Shown piece after piece: positions 1 through 10,319 of a stretch of 64,000 bases of DNA. Both the position numbers and the translations under genes were made by a program. This DNA comes from Anniella stebbinsi (Eukaryota; Chordata; Lepidosauria; Squamata; Anniellidae), in NCBI GenBank assembly GCA_029215795.1, contig JARDYH010000001.1, forward strand, positions 194,501,654 through 194,565,653, written 5' to 3'. Under the pieces are notes generated by a model. That model had not been told where the DNA came from. It made no database searches and saw only the letters and a list, made by a program, of their open reading frames with translations. Each line of letters opens with the position of its first letter. The first letter of the stretch is position 1.

Positions 1-690
1 TGAAAATATAGATCATTATGTAGCAGCAGTGAAAATGGCAAATTCTGTGGTAGGGATTATTAGGAAAGAGACTGAAAGTAAGCCAGGCCTTTACATACAT
101 TTATGGTGCCTGTGCATTTGAAATACAGTGTACAGTAAAAGGATATTGTAAACCTGGAAAATGTTCAGAAAAGGGCAACTAAATTAATCAAGGGGCTGGA
201 GTAATTCCCTGCATAGAAAGGCTGCAGAATTTTGGGTTTTGGTGTTTTATGTTTTAGTTGGGTTGAAGAGAAAAGTCTAAAGTCAGACATATGGAGGTAT
301 GAAGAATATAAACATTTCTCCCCCCCCCCTCTCTCTCACACACACATGCACACGAACTCAGGGTCACCCAATAAAATGTATTGACAGTAAATTCAGGAAC
401 AGATTTAAAAATTGTGTTCATGCCAACACAAAATTAAATTATGGAATTTGTTGCTACAAAATGTAGCGATGACCATTCACGTAGTTGGCTTTGAAAAGGG
501 ATCGGATACATCATAGAGGATAGGTCTAATATTGATAATAAACACAATGGCAAAATGGAGCCATTTGATAGGGGGCACCCAACAAAGGAGAGCTATTGCC
601 TTCCTGTGCTGCTTGCAGATGACTCAGTAGCGTCTGGCTGTCCACTGCTGGAAACAGGGTGTGGGGCTAGATAGATCAATGAGTTTGGAC
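1..690 (+). mobile_element. CR1 LINE, decayed 3' part
   Basis: The sequence follows the order expected for the end of a CR1 reverse transcriptase ORF and its 3' region: a GCAGCAGTGAAAATGGCAAA block near position 25, a GAAAAGGGCAAC block near 170, the AAGGGGCTGGAG block near 195, and the CTGTCCACTGCTGGAAACAG block near 640. All frames are broken by indels and the true start lies outside the window. Homology fades after about 690. A C-rich run and a CA-rich stretch near 320-350 have expanded inside it. Assigned from familiarity with amniote CR1 3' ends, not from a search. Confidence 0.7.
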
Positions 691-1080
691 ATGCATGGGC
701 ATGCTCATACATAAATATTCTTCCATGTGATGTTGCTCTTTTGGCATAATGGAGTGCTGCTGTTGGTATCATTCTGAAGGTCACAGATATGAGAAAGAAC
801 ATCGGAATCTCACACCGGAATAGACACAGCCATGGAGAACAGTTACGTCATGCTTATTTCCACAGGGATGTGACCAGAAAACATTATATTGATTGAATGT
901 AGCACAGTGTCTTTGTTAACTTTTTCAAAAGATTAGTTCCTTTAGTTCTTACAGTGATTAGTTCCATTTAGGGGAGACCAGTTTGAGGGTTTACTTATAT
1001 AGTTGACCTTGATAGCTACCAATCTAATGGTTATCTGTTTAATTTTTTATCCTTCTTGTTCCATGTTCAATGTGTTTTCC
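691..1080. other. Unassigned stretch between CR1 and the L1 3' end
   Basis: About 390 bases of AT-rich sequence in which no repeat, coding frame or RNA gene was recognised. It ends where the reversed L1 3' end begins. Confidence 0.4.
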
Positions 1081-1147
1081 CCTTTTATTGAATTTTTCAA
1101 AGTAACATCACAAATCTAAGAACACCACAAGTGAGTCACTTTCTTTA

Positions 1148-4100
1148 TAATAATAATAATAATAATAACGATTTATTTCTTACCCGCCTCTCCATCTAGA
1201 TCGAGGCGGGGAACAACAGCATGATAAAATACATAAAACTAATTAAAACATGACAAATATTATTAAAACTGCATTAAAACATCCTAAAACATCATTAAAA
1301 CATCCTAAAACATCCTAAAAACATTCTAAAAATTACACTGGATATGCCTGCCGGAAGAGAACAGTCTTTATAGCTTTCTTAAATTCTAAAAGACTGTTAA
1401 GTTGACGAGTCTCCTCCGGCAGGTCATTCCACAGTCTGGGAGCGGCAGAAGAGAAGGTCCTCTGGGTAACAGTTGTCAGCCTAGTCTTGGCCGACCGCAG
1501 TAAGTTCTTCCCAGAGGACCTGAGCGTGCGGGGCGGATTGTACGGGAGAAGGCGATCCCGCAGGTAACCTGGACCCAAACCATGTAGGGCTTTAAAGGTA
1601 ATGACCAACACTTTATACTTCGCCCGGAAACTAATTGGCAGCCAGTGGAGCGATTTTAAAGCTGGAGTAATATGGTCACTCCTAGATGTACCGGTGACCA
1701 ACCTGGCTGCCATATTTTGAACTAGTTGAAGTTTCCGGACTAGGCACAAAGGTAGCCCTATGTACAGCGCATTGCAGAAGTCAAGCCTCGAAGTTACCAG
1801 CGCGTGCACCACCATCTTTAGGTCTTCCAACTCTAGGAAGGGGCGCAGCTGGCGTATCAGCCGAAGCTGATAGTAGGCACTCCTGGCCGTCGCATCTATC
1901 TGGGCTGTCATTTGGAGCGACGGATCCAGGAGCACCCCCAAGCTGCGAACACAGTCTTTCAGGGGGAGTGTAACCCCATCCAGAACCGGTTGACACACCT
2001 CCAAACCCAGGTTGCGGCCTTTGACAGCAAGCACCTCCGTCTTGTCTGGATTCAGCTTCAGTTTGTTTTTCCTCATCCAGCCCATTACCGCCTCCAAGCA
2101 TTCATTCAGAGGAGACACACTATCCTTAGCTGACGATGTTGTCGAAGGCATAGAGAAATATATTTGGGTGTCATCAGCATACTGATAGCACCCCGCCCCA
2201 TGCCTCCGGATGATCTCTCCCAACGGTTTCATATAAATGTTAAACAGCATTGGGGAAAGGATGGCACCTTGCGGTACGCCACACAGCAGCTCCTTCTTTG
2301 CAGAGCAGCTATCCCCAAGCATCACCATCTGGAACCTGCCCGAGAGGTAGGACCGGAACCACTGAAGCACAGTGCCCCCGATTCCCAATCCCCTCAGGCG
2401 TTCCAGAAGGATACCATGGTCGATGGTATCGAATGCCGCTGAGAGGTCCAAAAGTACCAACAGGGACACACTCCCCCTGTCAATACCCAGGCGTAGATCA
2501 TCCGCTAAGGCGACCATAGCAGTCTCAACTCCGTATCCCGCCCTGAAGCCAGTTTGAAATGGGTCTAGAAAATCAGTGTCATCCAAGACTACCTGGAGTT
2601 GAAAGGCAACCGCCCTCTCGATCACCTTGCCCAAGAATGGAAGGTTTGATACCGGTCTGTAGTTATTAAAGTCCAGGGGATCCAGGGAGGGCTTCTTTAG
2701 AAGCGGCCGTATCACCGCTTCTTTTAAACATGATGGAAAACTCCCCTCCCTGAGAGATGCATTAATAATATATTGTAACTGCGATCTAACCGCATCTCCT
2801 CCCTGGACGACCAGCCATGAAGGACAGGGATCGAGAGGGCAAGTCGTCCCCCTCACTCGTCCAAGCAGCTTGTCCACGTCCTCGGTACTCACCAACTGAA
2901 ACCGATCCAGTATAATTCTACTCGCGGAGTCACTGGACACTCCATCGTCAGCCTCTGCTATAACGACGGCATCTAAGTCGGCTCTTATCCGAGAGATTTT
3001 ATCTGCGAAATGATCATTAAAGGCATCGCAGCGAACCGCCGAAGGCTCTAAAGTCGGATTCAGGGGGGAAGGTGCCCGGGTTAGACCCCTCACCACCCTG
3101 AACAGTTCCGCTGGACGCGAATTCGCAGACGCAATGCGCGCAGAGAAGAAAGCTTTCTTCGCTGCACGTATTGCCACCCCATAGGAACGAAGATGTTCTC
3201 TATGCCGTGTCTTGTCGGATAGAAGTCGAGTTTTCCGCCATCGGCGCTCCAGTCGTCGTCCTTTCCGCTTCAACTCCCTGAGGTCTTCCGTATACCAGGG
3301 CGCCCTGTTAGAAGCGGGTCGGAGAGGACGTTTGGGGGCGATCGTGTCGATAGCCCTAGTTAGGTCTCGATTCCATCTATCAACCAGGGCTTCTACAGGA
3401 TCGTCGACGATACCAGCCATAGAACCCTCCAAGGCTTTCTGGAATCCAGCAGGATCCATCAGCCTTCGAGGGCGGACCATCTTAATAGGTCCACCACCCC
3501 CGCAGGGGCGGGTGGTAGCCGTGATACTAACCTTAACCAGAAAATGGTCTGTCCATGACAACACGGAGGTATTCGTTACCTCCGCCCACAGATCCGTCTG
3601 TTCGGAACTGAAAACGGCATCGAGGGTATGACCCGCTGAATGTGTGGGTCCAGAGACCAATTGGGATAGGCCCATGGTTGTCATGGATGCCACGAACTCC
3701 CGAGCTCCACCTGACAAACCAGTCTCGAATGGGATGTTGAAATCGCCCAGGACCAAAAGCCTGGGCGAATCCAACACCAGCTCCGAGACCAGTTCCGTGA
3801 GCTCAGCCAGGGAGTCTGATAGGCAGCGGGGTGGCCGGTACACCAACAGAATCCCTAGTCTATCCCTGGTCTTCAGACTCAGGTACACACACTCGATGTA
3901 ATTCAGTTCACGAACAGGAAGTCTGGTCAGATTAAGATTATCCCTGTAGACCACAGCTACTCCGCCCCCCCGCCCACTTTCCCTCACCTGCTCACTAACA
4001 CAGTACCCAGCTGAGAGGGCCTGCGCCCATGTCGGTCCACTATCATCTCCCAACCAGGTCTCAGTGAAGCATGCCAGGTCAGCCTCCTCATCCGAAAGAA

Positions 4101-4399
4101 GGTCATGGATGACATGTGTTTTATTTTTAACTGACCTGGCATTACATAGGAGCAAGGAGAGGTTCTGTGGGTGGCCTGGTTCGTTCTCCAAGTTCCCCGG
4201 GATAGCAGAGCAATCGGAAGGTAAGATAGGTGTTAGATAACTATCTCTCCTTCCCCTGTAACGGCACATCGCCCTGCCAACGCCATATCTCCCTTTGCCC
4301 AGCACAACAGAAATTGCCACTCCCCTACACATTGTGGATAGCTGGAAGGAAGGGTGGGGTGTAGATGTAGGTGGCTCTCCTCTCTTGTGATCTTTCTAA
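1148..4399 (-). mobile_element. Full-length L2-type LINE (family A) with target duplication
   Basis: A non-LTR retrotransposon of the L2/CR1 group (Jockey superfamily). It is flanked by a 12-base direct repeat with one mismatch (TCACTTTCTTTA at 1136-1147, TCACTTTCTATA at 4400-4411), read as the target-site duplication. Read on the minus strand there is a short leader of about 67 bases, one 999-codon ORF, a 3' UTR, a stem-like tail GCCTCGATCTAGATGGAGAG and a terminal run of ATT triplets (1149-1170). The triplet 3' repeat instead of poly(A) is usual for this group. It sits in the 3' region of the older L1. A second near-full-length copy lies at 42720-46041. Confidence 0.85.
1333..4332 (-). CDS. 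L2-type LINE ORF: endonuclease plus reverse transcriptase, intact
   Basis: The 999-residue product would nick genomic DNA and copy its own RNA into the nick (target-primed reverse transcription). The APE-type endonuclease occupies about residues 55-270: CNARS with N64, TETW with E91, GDFNI with D197 and N199, LD238, and the TDH triad end at D262-H263. The reverse transcriptase occupies about 540-810: NNYRP near 556, LLDLSAAFDT with D629, GVPQGAILSP near 695, and the catalytic YADD at 718-721. A thumb and C-terminal region ends in LFRQAYPV. No stop or frameshift occurs and all catalytic residues seen in the family are present. There is no separate ORF1 and no zinc finger. The first Met lies only about 67 bases from the element's 5' edge, so the 5' UTR may be truncated. 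The copy at 42.9 kb aligns throughout, confirming frame and end. Confidence 0.9.
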   Translation of the reverse strand: MCRGVAISVVLGKGRYGVGRAMCRYRGRRDSYLTPILPSDCSAIPGNLENEPGHPQNLSLLLCNARSVKNKTHVIHDLLSDEEADLACFTETWLGDDSGPTWAQALSAGYCVSEQVRESGRGGGVAVVYRDNLNLTRLPVRELNYIECVYLSLKTRDRLGILLVYRPPRCLSDSLAELTELVSELVLDSPRLLVLGDFNIPFETGLSGGAREFVASMTTMGLSQLVSGPTHSAGHTLDAVFSSEQTDLWAEVTNTSVLSWTDHFLVKVSITATTRPCGGGGPIKMVRPRRLMDPAGFQKALEGSMAGIVDDPVEALVDRWNRDLTRAIDTIAPKRPLRPASNRAPWYTEDLRELKRKGRRLERRWRKTRLLSDKTRHREHLRSYGVAIRAAKKAFFSARIASANSRPAELFRVVRGLTRAPSPLNPTLEPSAVRCDAFNDHFADKISRIRADLDAVVIAEADDGVSSDSASRIILDRFQLVSTEDVDKLLGRVRGTTCPLDPCPSWLVVQGGDAVRSQLQYIINASLREGSFPSCLKEAVIRPLLKKPSLDPLDFNNYRPVSNLPFLGKVIERAVAFQLQVVLDDTDFLDPFQTGFRAGYGVETAMVALADDLRLGIDRGSVSLLVLLDLSAAFDTIDHGILLERLRGLGIGGTVLQWFRSYLSGRFQMVMLGDSCSAKKELLCGVPQGAILSPMLFNIYMKPLGEIIRRHGAGCYQYADDTQIYFSMPSTTSSAKDSVSPLNECLEAVMGWMRKNKLKLNPDKTEVLAVKGRNLGLEVCQPVLDGVTLPLKDCVRSLGVLLDPSLQMTAQIDATARSAYYQLRLIRQLRPFLELEDLKMVVHALVTSRLDFCNALYIGLPLCLVRKLQLVQNMAARLVTGTSRSDHITPALKSLHWLPISFRAKYKVLVITFKALHGLGPGYLRDRLLPYNPPRTLRSSGKNLLRSAKTRLTTVTQRTFSSAAPRLWNDLPEETRQLNSLLEFKKAIKTVLFRQAYPV

Positions 4400-4411
4400 T
4401 CACTTTCTATA

Positions 4412-5230
4412 GTCTTTCTAATCACTCAGGATGTTCATTTGGTATTTCCAAAATTATCTGATAAAATTATTACTCATCATCCTAATAGATCATACCATAT
4501 AATTCCATGTGTCTTAGGAGGCTGTCGTGTACTCTTCTCAGTATTAGCAAACTCAATAAATGGATACCATATTCTGTAAAAAGTGTCAATTTCTACTTGG
4601 CCCCTTTGTACCTGAAGATGTTTAGTGAGTTTCTTCATTAGGACATGGTCTCAATATTTTTTTTCTTTTCATACACTAAGAGAAATTTCATTTGCTAATT
4701 TCCAGTTATAGGTATGACCAACTTGGCTGCTGTCCAGAAAAAAATCAGGAGCTTTTTATGTCTTATTTTATATTAACGTCCATATAAAGAGATGGCAGTC
4801 CCAGTTTTGTAGATAGTGTTATACTTCGTTGTGTGAACTCAACACAACTTTTGCATCAGCGGGCAATCCCACAACAATATGCAGGTAGATGCATCTGGTG
4901 GCTCCACACCTCCACCAACTAGAGTTTACGTTACAATTAAAATAGTTCGGCTGCACTGGCATGGCACACCACCTGTCCTTCGACTTCAATGTATTTTCTT
5001 TTACTGTATATGACAGCGACCTCATGGAGGCCTTAGAAAATAGTGCTACCTACCATTCTGAGCTTTCAGGACAATTCAGGTCTTTTCCCCACTGCACTTT
5101 TGCTCCCTCTGCCTTACAAGCATTTTTGCAGCTAAGCCCTTTGTTTCAAATTTTGTCCAAACCACTAAACTTTCAAACCTGTTTTGTGGGTGCACGGCCC
5201 AGGCTTTTATGTCCAGTGTAGATGTGAAAT
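4412..5230 (-). pseudogene. L1 ORF2 C-terminal remnant
   Basis: Minus-strand frames contain a degraded pattern like the end of L1 ORF2: a Cys/Trp-rich piece (SSWWRCGATRC near 4910), a basic middle, and WYPFIEF near 4560, followed by stops. It is separated from the upstream ORF2 pieces by the inserted L2-type fragment. Many stops and shifts make it non-coding. Assignment rests on order and a few motifs, so it is moderate. Confidence 0.5.
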
Positions 5231-5232
5231 GA

Positions 5233-5795
5233 AGAATTTGGCCCGCTTGCGCTGGCTGCCTGTATGTTTCCGAGCCCGATTCAAGGTGCTGGTTTTAACC
5301 TATAAAGACTTGCACGGCTTGGGACCACAATAACTGACAGAACACCTTTCCCGACATGAACCTACCTGAACACTACGTTCAACATCTAAGGCCCTCCTCC
5401 GAGTGCCTACTCCGAGGGAAGCTCGGAGGTCAGCAACAAGGGAGAGGGCCTTCTCTGTGGTGGCCCCCCAATTGTGGAACGATCTCCCTGACGAGACCCG
5501 CCTGGCGCCAACATTGTTATCTTTTCGGCACCAGGTCAAGACTTTCCTCTTCTCTCAGGCATTTAGCAATATCTGAGGAGCCTGGGTTTGTTTTATTTTT
5601 AGGTTTATAGCTTTTTTAAGTTATTACAGTGGTTTTAAATGTATGTGTATATTATGTGTATATTGTATGTTTTTGCTGTTTTAATTTTTGTATATTGTTT
5701 TTAATTGTTTTAATCCTATGTAAACCGCCCAGAGAGCTTCGGCTATGGGGCGGTATACAAATGTAATTAAATAAATTAATTAAATACATTTGGTG
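5233..5795 (+). mobile_element. L2-type LINE (family B), 3' fragment
   Basis: It begins within the coding end (a frame reading RWLPVCFRARFKVLVLTYK, then HGLGPQ, then RAFSVVAPQLWNDLP and FLFSQAF). It continues into a 3' UTR ending in AAACCGCCCAGAGAGCTTCG, then GGCGGTATACAAATG and an AATTAAAT-type tail. Stops are present, for example after HGLGPQ. The 5' truncation is typical of LINE insertion. This tail differs from that of the 999-codon element, marking a second family, also seen at 15955, 41884 and 61782. It splits the L1 ORF2. Confidence 0.85.
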
Positions 5796-5799
5796 TATC

Positions 5800-8191
5800 T
5801 GAAACCATAATATATCCTCTGATATTTGTTCTGTTATCTGTCTCCCAGTTTTTGGTTGAAACCAATTCTATAGATCAGTGACTCTATATAAACCTTTTTC
5901 CTCCCAATTAGCAAACTGTTTAAATTTGTTTCCAGAATAAAAAAGTGGATGGCACAAAAAGAATTAATCATAGGAGAAGGAGAAGACATCAAATGTTTAT
6001 TGCATCTTTGACAAGCACACATCATACCGTTTAAGAAGGCATTCTCTATTGTGGACTTTGATTTTAAATATTTACATTGAAATGGCATACCCCTAAATAC
6101 TACTTTCTGGTCCCTACATATCTCCATATTAATCCAAAAAATATTTTGAGCATCATGTATTAGGTGAATGAATTGTTTGAGCTGAAAAGAATCATAATAT
6201 TGAGATAATCTGGGGCTTCCCAGTCCCCCTCTTTTACCTTAAAATGTCTGCATTAAATCTAGGTTATTTATTATTAAAAATGAAAAGAAGAAACATCAAC
6301 TGATATTGTTTACACAATTGCTCAGGTAAAATAAGAGGTAATATTTGAAATAAATAATTTCCTTTTCATCAACATATTTTTCCAACCAGTTTAAGATCAA
6401 TTTGGATTATTGTTTCAATTTTTGTTTAATGTATTTAGTCATTGGATGGTAATTCAATTTTATCACTTTTGATAGGTCAACTAAACATTTTAGTTCCTTA
6501 GTCTCTGTAGGTATCCCTGATTTTCCCCCACCCCAAAAGGAATTGCTGTCTGTCATCCATGTTTATACACGAACTGCTAGATTTTTCATAGTTGATTTGC
6601 AGTCCCACTGCTTGTCCAAAGTCTTTTGTTACTTGCATGGCCATCGTTAAGCTCCTAACAGAATTTGATAGTGTTAAAATTATATTGTCCACATACAAAG
6701 TAATCAAATCTGGTTGTGGATTAACTTGCATCCCTTCTATCAATGGAGAGTTGTGAATTACATTGGCTAAGAGTTCAACAGAGAAGGCAAAAAGCAAAGG
6801 GGACAGAGAACAACCTTGCTTGGTTCCCTAATTAATCTTGTTTGATGGGGCATCTATTCCATTGGTTCTGATTTGAAAGTATAATTGAGAAAGACAATTG
6901 TGAAATCTATCTACTGTCATTGTATGCTTGCTCAAGGCAAGTAAATAGGACCTTTCGAGCTTATCAAAAGCTTTTGCTGTGTCCAATGATGTTATGGCAT
7001 AAGCGTTTCTACCCTTTTTTGTGCAATGGTAAACTACATTATGTATTCTTTTTCTTGGATCAACTTCTAATAAAACCAAATTGACTTGCGGCAATATATT
7101 GTGGAGCTATTGTACCTAATCTCTCAGCCAGAGCAGAGTCCCTGTAAATATCTTTAGATGTAATAAAGTAATAGGGTGATATGAATCAGCCTCTTCAGGG
7201 TTCTTCCCCAGTTTATGTAAGAGTGCAATCTGGGCAGTTTGCCAAGAGTAGGGCACTATATTATTATCCATATTTTTATTGAAAGCTGTTGTGTTGCTAA
7301 CATTTGTTGTTTTCTAATATAGCTTAAAGTATTTATGCATTTCCCTCTAATGACAGCTTTAAGAGGATACCATAAAGTTTGACTATTCACACCTTGAGTA
7401 GCATTGTTAAGAAAGTAATGGTCGGTTTGTTTTATTTCCTCTCTAGCTTCTTGCCTGTATAATAAGATGGGATCAAATTTCCAAGCATAAGTTTTACTTT
7501 GTTTTGGTTGAGGTGAAACGTTGCCATTATTGGTTCATGATCTGAAACAGTGATCAACTCCATTCTCAAATCCTTCAGCACCAGCTTTGAATTCTGGGAG
7601 AGTAAGATACAATCAGTTCTGGAATAACTGTTACTCCTCATGGAATAAAATGAGAAGTCTTTCGTCTGGAAATCTGCATCCCCATGCAACTATTAATTTG
7701 TTTTTTTGTAAGGTATGTGATAAAAGTGTTTGTGATAAGAATTGTCTCAAGTTTTTGTCCTGTTTCCTTTCCCTGTACAATCTATACATAGATCAACTAA
7801 TAAAATCAAATCTATTACTGTTATCCCATCACTAAACTTAAAATTTTCCAATGTTTCCCAACCTGATTCCACAAAAATATTTTGTACTGTATTAGAATCA
7901 TGAATAATCCCCAAAATCTGTTTTCATGTGCCAAATATCCCTTAAGAAATATAAATCTCCCTTTGCTATCTTTATGAATATCTTCTACTTTAAAGTCAAT
8001 ATCTTTTTTAAGTATAGCTTTCCCTTTAGCATGAAAGAGACATTTTGCAGCATAAATAAAATAGTTTATCTGAGTCTTCCTTTTGAAGAAAAAATTGGTT
8101 TAGTTTGCCTAATCACTTTTGGACCCTTCTCTGCTTTATAATAGATCCTAAACCCTTTACATTAAATGTCATAATTTTTATTTCAACCATT
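5800..8191 (-). pseudogene. L1 ORF2 remnant: endonuclease and reverse transcriptase
   Basis: The start near 8191 reads MVEIKIMTFNVKGLGS, matching the beginning of an L1 APE-type endonuclease. The endonuclease end is marked by SDHEPIMATF near 7530. Reverse transcriptase pieces follow: SLDTAKAFDKLERSYL near 6960, then SPLIEGM and LITLYVDNIILTL near 6700. The catalytic YADD-type box reads YVDN here, so an essential Asp is lost. Further pieces near 5834-6127 (MEICRDQK onwards) fit the ORF2 C-terminal half. Frames are interrupted throughout. It is not functional. Confidence 0.75.
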
Positions 8192-8287
8192 ATAATTCTT
8201 CTTAATGTACCTATTTTTATCTTTTCCTTGCAAATCTTTTTGTTTCTTTATTTTTCCCCTTCCCAGGTTCCCCATGTGGTGCTTAAC

Positions 8288-8606
8288 TAGGCTGACCATC
8301 TGAAAAGGAGGACAGGGCTCCTGTAACTTTAACAGTTGTAGAGAAAAGGGAATTTCAGCCAGTGTCATTTGTATGCAATTAGCTCCTGGTGAAATTCCCT
8401 CTTCATCACAACTGTTAAAGTTGCAGGCACTATATAGAGTGACCATATACAAAAGAAGGCAGGGCCCCTGCAACTTTAACAGTTGTGATGAAGAGGGAAT
8501 TTCATCAGGAACTAATTGCATACAAATGACACTGGCTGAAATTTCTTTTTCTCTACAACTGTTAAAGTTACAGGAGCCCTGTCCTCCTTTTCAGATGGTC
8601 AGCCTA
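8288..8606. mobile_element. 320-bp double-hairpin MITE, copy 1
   Basis: The ends TAGGCTGACCATCTGAAAAG and its inverse lie within a seven-base direct repeat, GCTTAAC (8281-8287 and 8607-8613). The interior is almost completely self-complementary and carries the AACTTTAACAGTTGT motif four times in alternating orientation. It is inserted between L1 ORF1 and ORF2. No coding capacity. Ends and duplication size (8 bp in other copies) suggest mobilisation by a hAT transposase. Confidence 0.85.
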
Positions 8607-8849
8607 GCTTAACTAATCATGGTAATGCAAGAACATAAAACAAATTCAAACCTCTCTTCTCTGCCCAACTCCTTGCTTCAAGGTATTACATTGGGACTGT
8701 TGGCTCCTGACTGCTGAGAGGGCATAGGCCATAATCTATCCCATACAGAGCACCACCACCCCGCTTGATAATATCTCTTCTCCAGGATCTAAATTCATGT
8801 GGATCAAGAACTCCTTTGCCTCTCGATGGGTCATTTTTACTGTAGTTGT

Positions 8850-9302
8850 ATCATCAAGCTGCACTATGATTTGAAAGGGGCAGCCCTAGTGGTCTGTGAT
8901 TAAACTTTGTCACAGCCTTTCTGTATAGAACCAGAAGGCTCTGCGTTTCTGAAGAATTGCTGGGCTGATATCTTGGAAGAGTGCTGTCAGAGAGATTATA
9001 ATAAACCTTGTGGCAAATGCGAGCATGAAATAGGATGATGTCCTTCATTTCCAGGTTGGTAAAGTGGACCAATAGGTCTGGTGGTTTATTGCTACATGGC
9101 AGGTGATTGCCTGATATGCTATGTGCCTTCACTATATTTCTTCAGGATATTTTGAGCTCGGGTATTACTTCTGACAGCCAAGTAACTAGGAAGCCAGTTG
9201 TATCTTGCACTTCCAACAACTCTGCTATCCCCCTGAAACAGATACTGGATCTGCAGCTATTGTTTTCCGAAGACATTACTGTAGCTCTTCATGAGTTCTT
9301 TC
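8850..9302 (-). pseudogene. L1 ORF1 C-terminal remnant
   Basis: A minus-strand frame contains NWLPSYLA, then VHFTNLEMKDIILFHAR and KVYYNLSDSTLPRYQ, ending RPLGLP. This is the order of the RNA-recognition and C-terminal domains of an L1 ORF1 protein, which coats the L1 RNA and acts as a chaperone. An in-frame stop and a frame change near 9130 break it. The N-terminal half was separated by the inserted CR1. Confidence 0.65.
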
Positions 9303-9312
9303 AAGCCTAGTA

Positions 9313-9959
9313 ATGAGTGGGGTACTGCAGGGCTCAGTCCTCGGCCCAGTGCTCTTCAACATTTTTATTAATGACTTGGATGAAGAGGTGCAGGGGATGC
9401 TAATCAAATTTGCAGATGACACAAATTGGGTGGGATGGGTAGGATCGCTAATACCCTGGAAGACAGAAACAAACTTCAAAGTGATCATGATAGGCTGGAG
9501 TGCTGGGCTGAAAACAACAGAATGAAATTTAATAGGGATAAATGTCACGTTTTACATCTAGGAAAAAGAAACAAAATACACAGTTACAAGATGGGGGATA
9601 CTTGGCTCAGCAATACAACAAGCGAGAAGGATCTTGGAATTGTTGTAGATCACAAGCTCAATATGAGCCAACAGTGTGCTGTGGCTACAAAAAAAGCAAA
9701 TCCTAGTTCGGGCTGCATTAATAGAAGTATAGCTTCCAAATTGTGCGAGGTGCTGGTTCCCCTCTATTCAGCACTGGTTAGGCCTCATCTTGAGTATTGT
9801 GTCCAATTCTGGGCACCACACTTCAAGAAGGATGCAGACAAGCTGGAGAAGGTTCAGAGGAGGACAGTGAAGATGATCAGTGGTCTGGAAACAAGGCCCT
9901 ATGTGGGGAGACTGAAAGAACTTGGCATGTTTAGCCTTGAGAAGAAAAGACTGCAATGA
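9313..9959 (+). pseudogene. CR1 reverse transcriptase fragment
   Basis: The frame reads [20 protein letters not shown], then LIKFADDT with the catalytic FADD intact near 9405. A single frame change near 9425 shifts to the continuation ([47 protein letters not shown]), which ends in a stop at 9957. This is the palm, thumb and connecting part of CR1 ORF2. The endonuclease and the N-terminal half of the reverse transcriptase are missing. Only one shift suggests a fairly young insertion compared with the L1 around it. Confidence 0.85.
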
Positions 9960-10298
9960 GACATGATAGCACTCTTCAAATACTTGAAAGGTTGTCACAC
10001 AGAGGAGAGCCAGGACCTCTTCTCGGTCATCCCAGAGTTCAGGACACAGAATAATGGGCTCGAGTTACAGGAAGCAAGATTCTGGCTGGACATCAGGAAA
10101 AACTTCCTGACTGTTAGAGCAGTATGACAATGGAACCAATGACCTAGGGAGGAAGTGGGCTCTCCTACACTAGAGGCCTTCAAGAGGCAGCTGGACAACC
10201 ATCTGTCAGGTACGCTTTAAGGTGGATTCCTGCACTGAGCAGGAGGTTGGACCCGATGGCCTTATACGCCCCCTTCCAACTCTACTATTCTATGATTC
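9313..10298 (+). mobile_element. CR1 LINE, 5'-truncated
   Basis: It starts inside the reverse transcriptase and runs to the typical CR1 end: GGACCCGATGGCC-like text, CCCTTCCAACTCTAC, then TATTCTATGATTCTA. A short direct repeat CTAGTA (about 9307 and 10298) may be its target duplication. CR1 often leaves none. It splits L1 ORF1. Confidence 0.9.
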
Positions 10299-10319
10299 TA
10301 GTATTAGGCCTCCTCTTTT

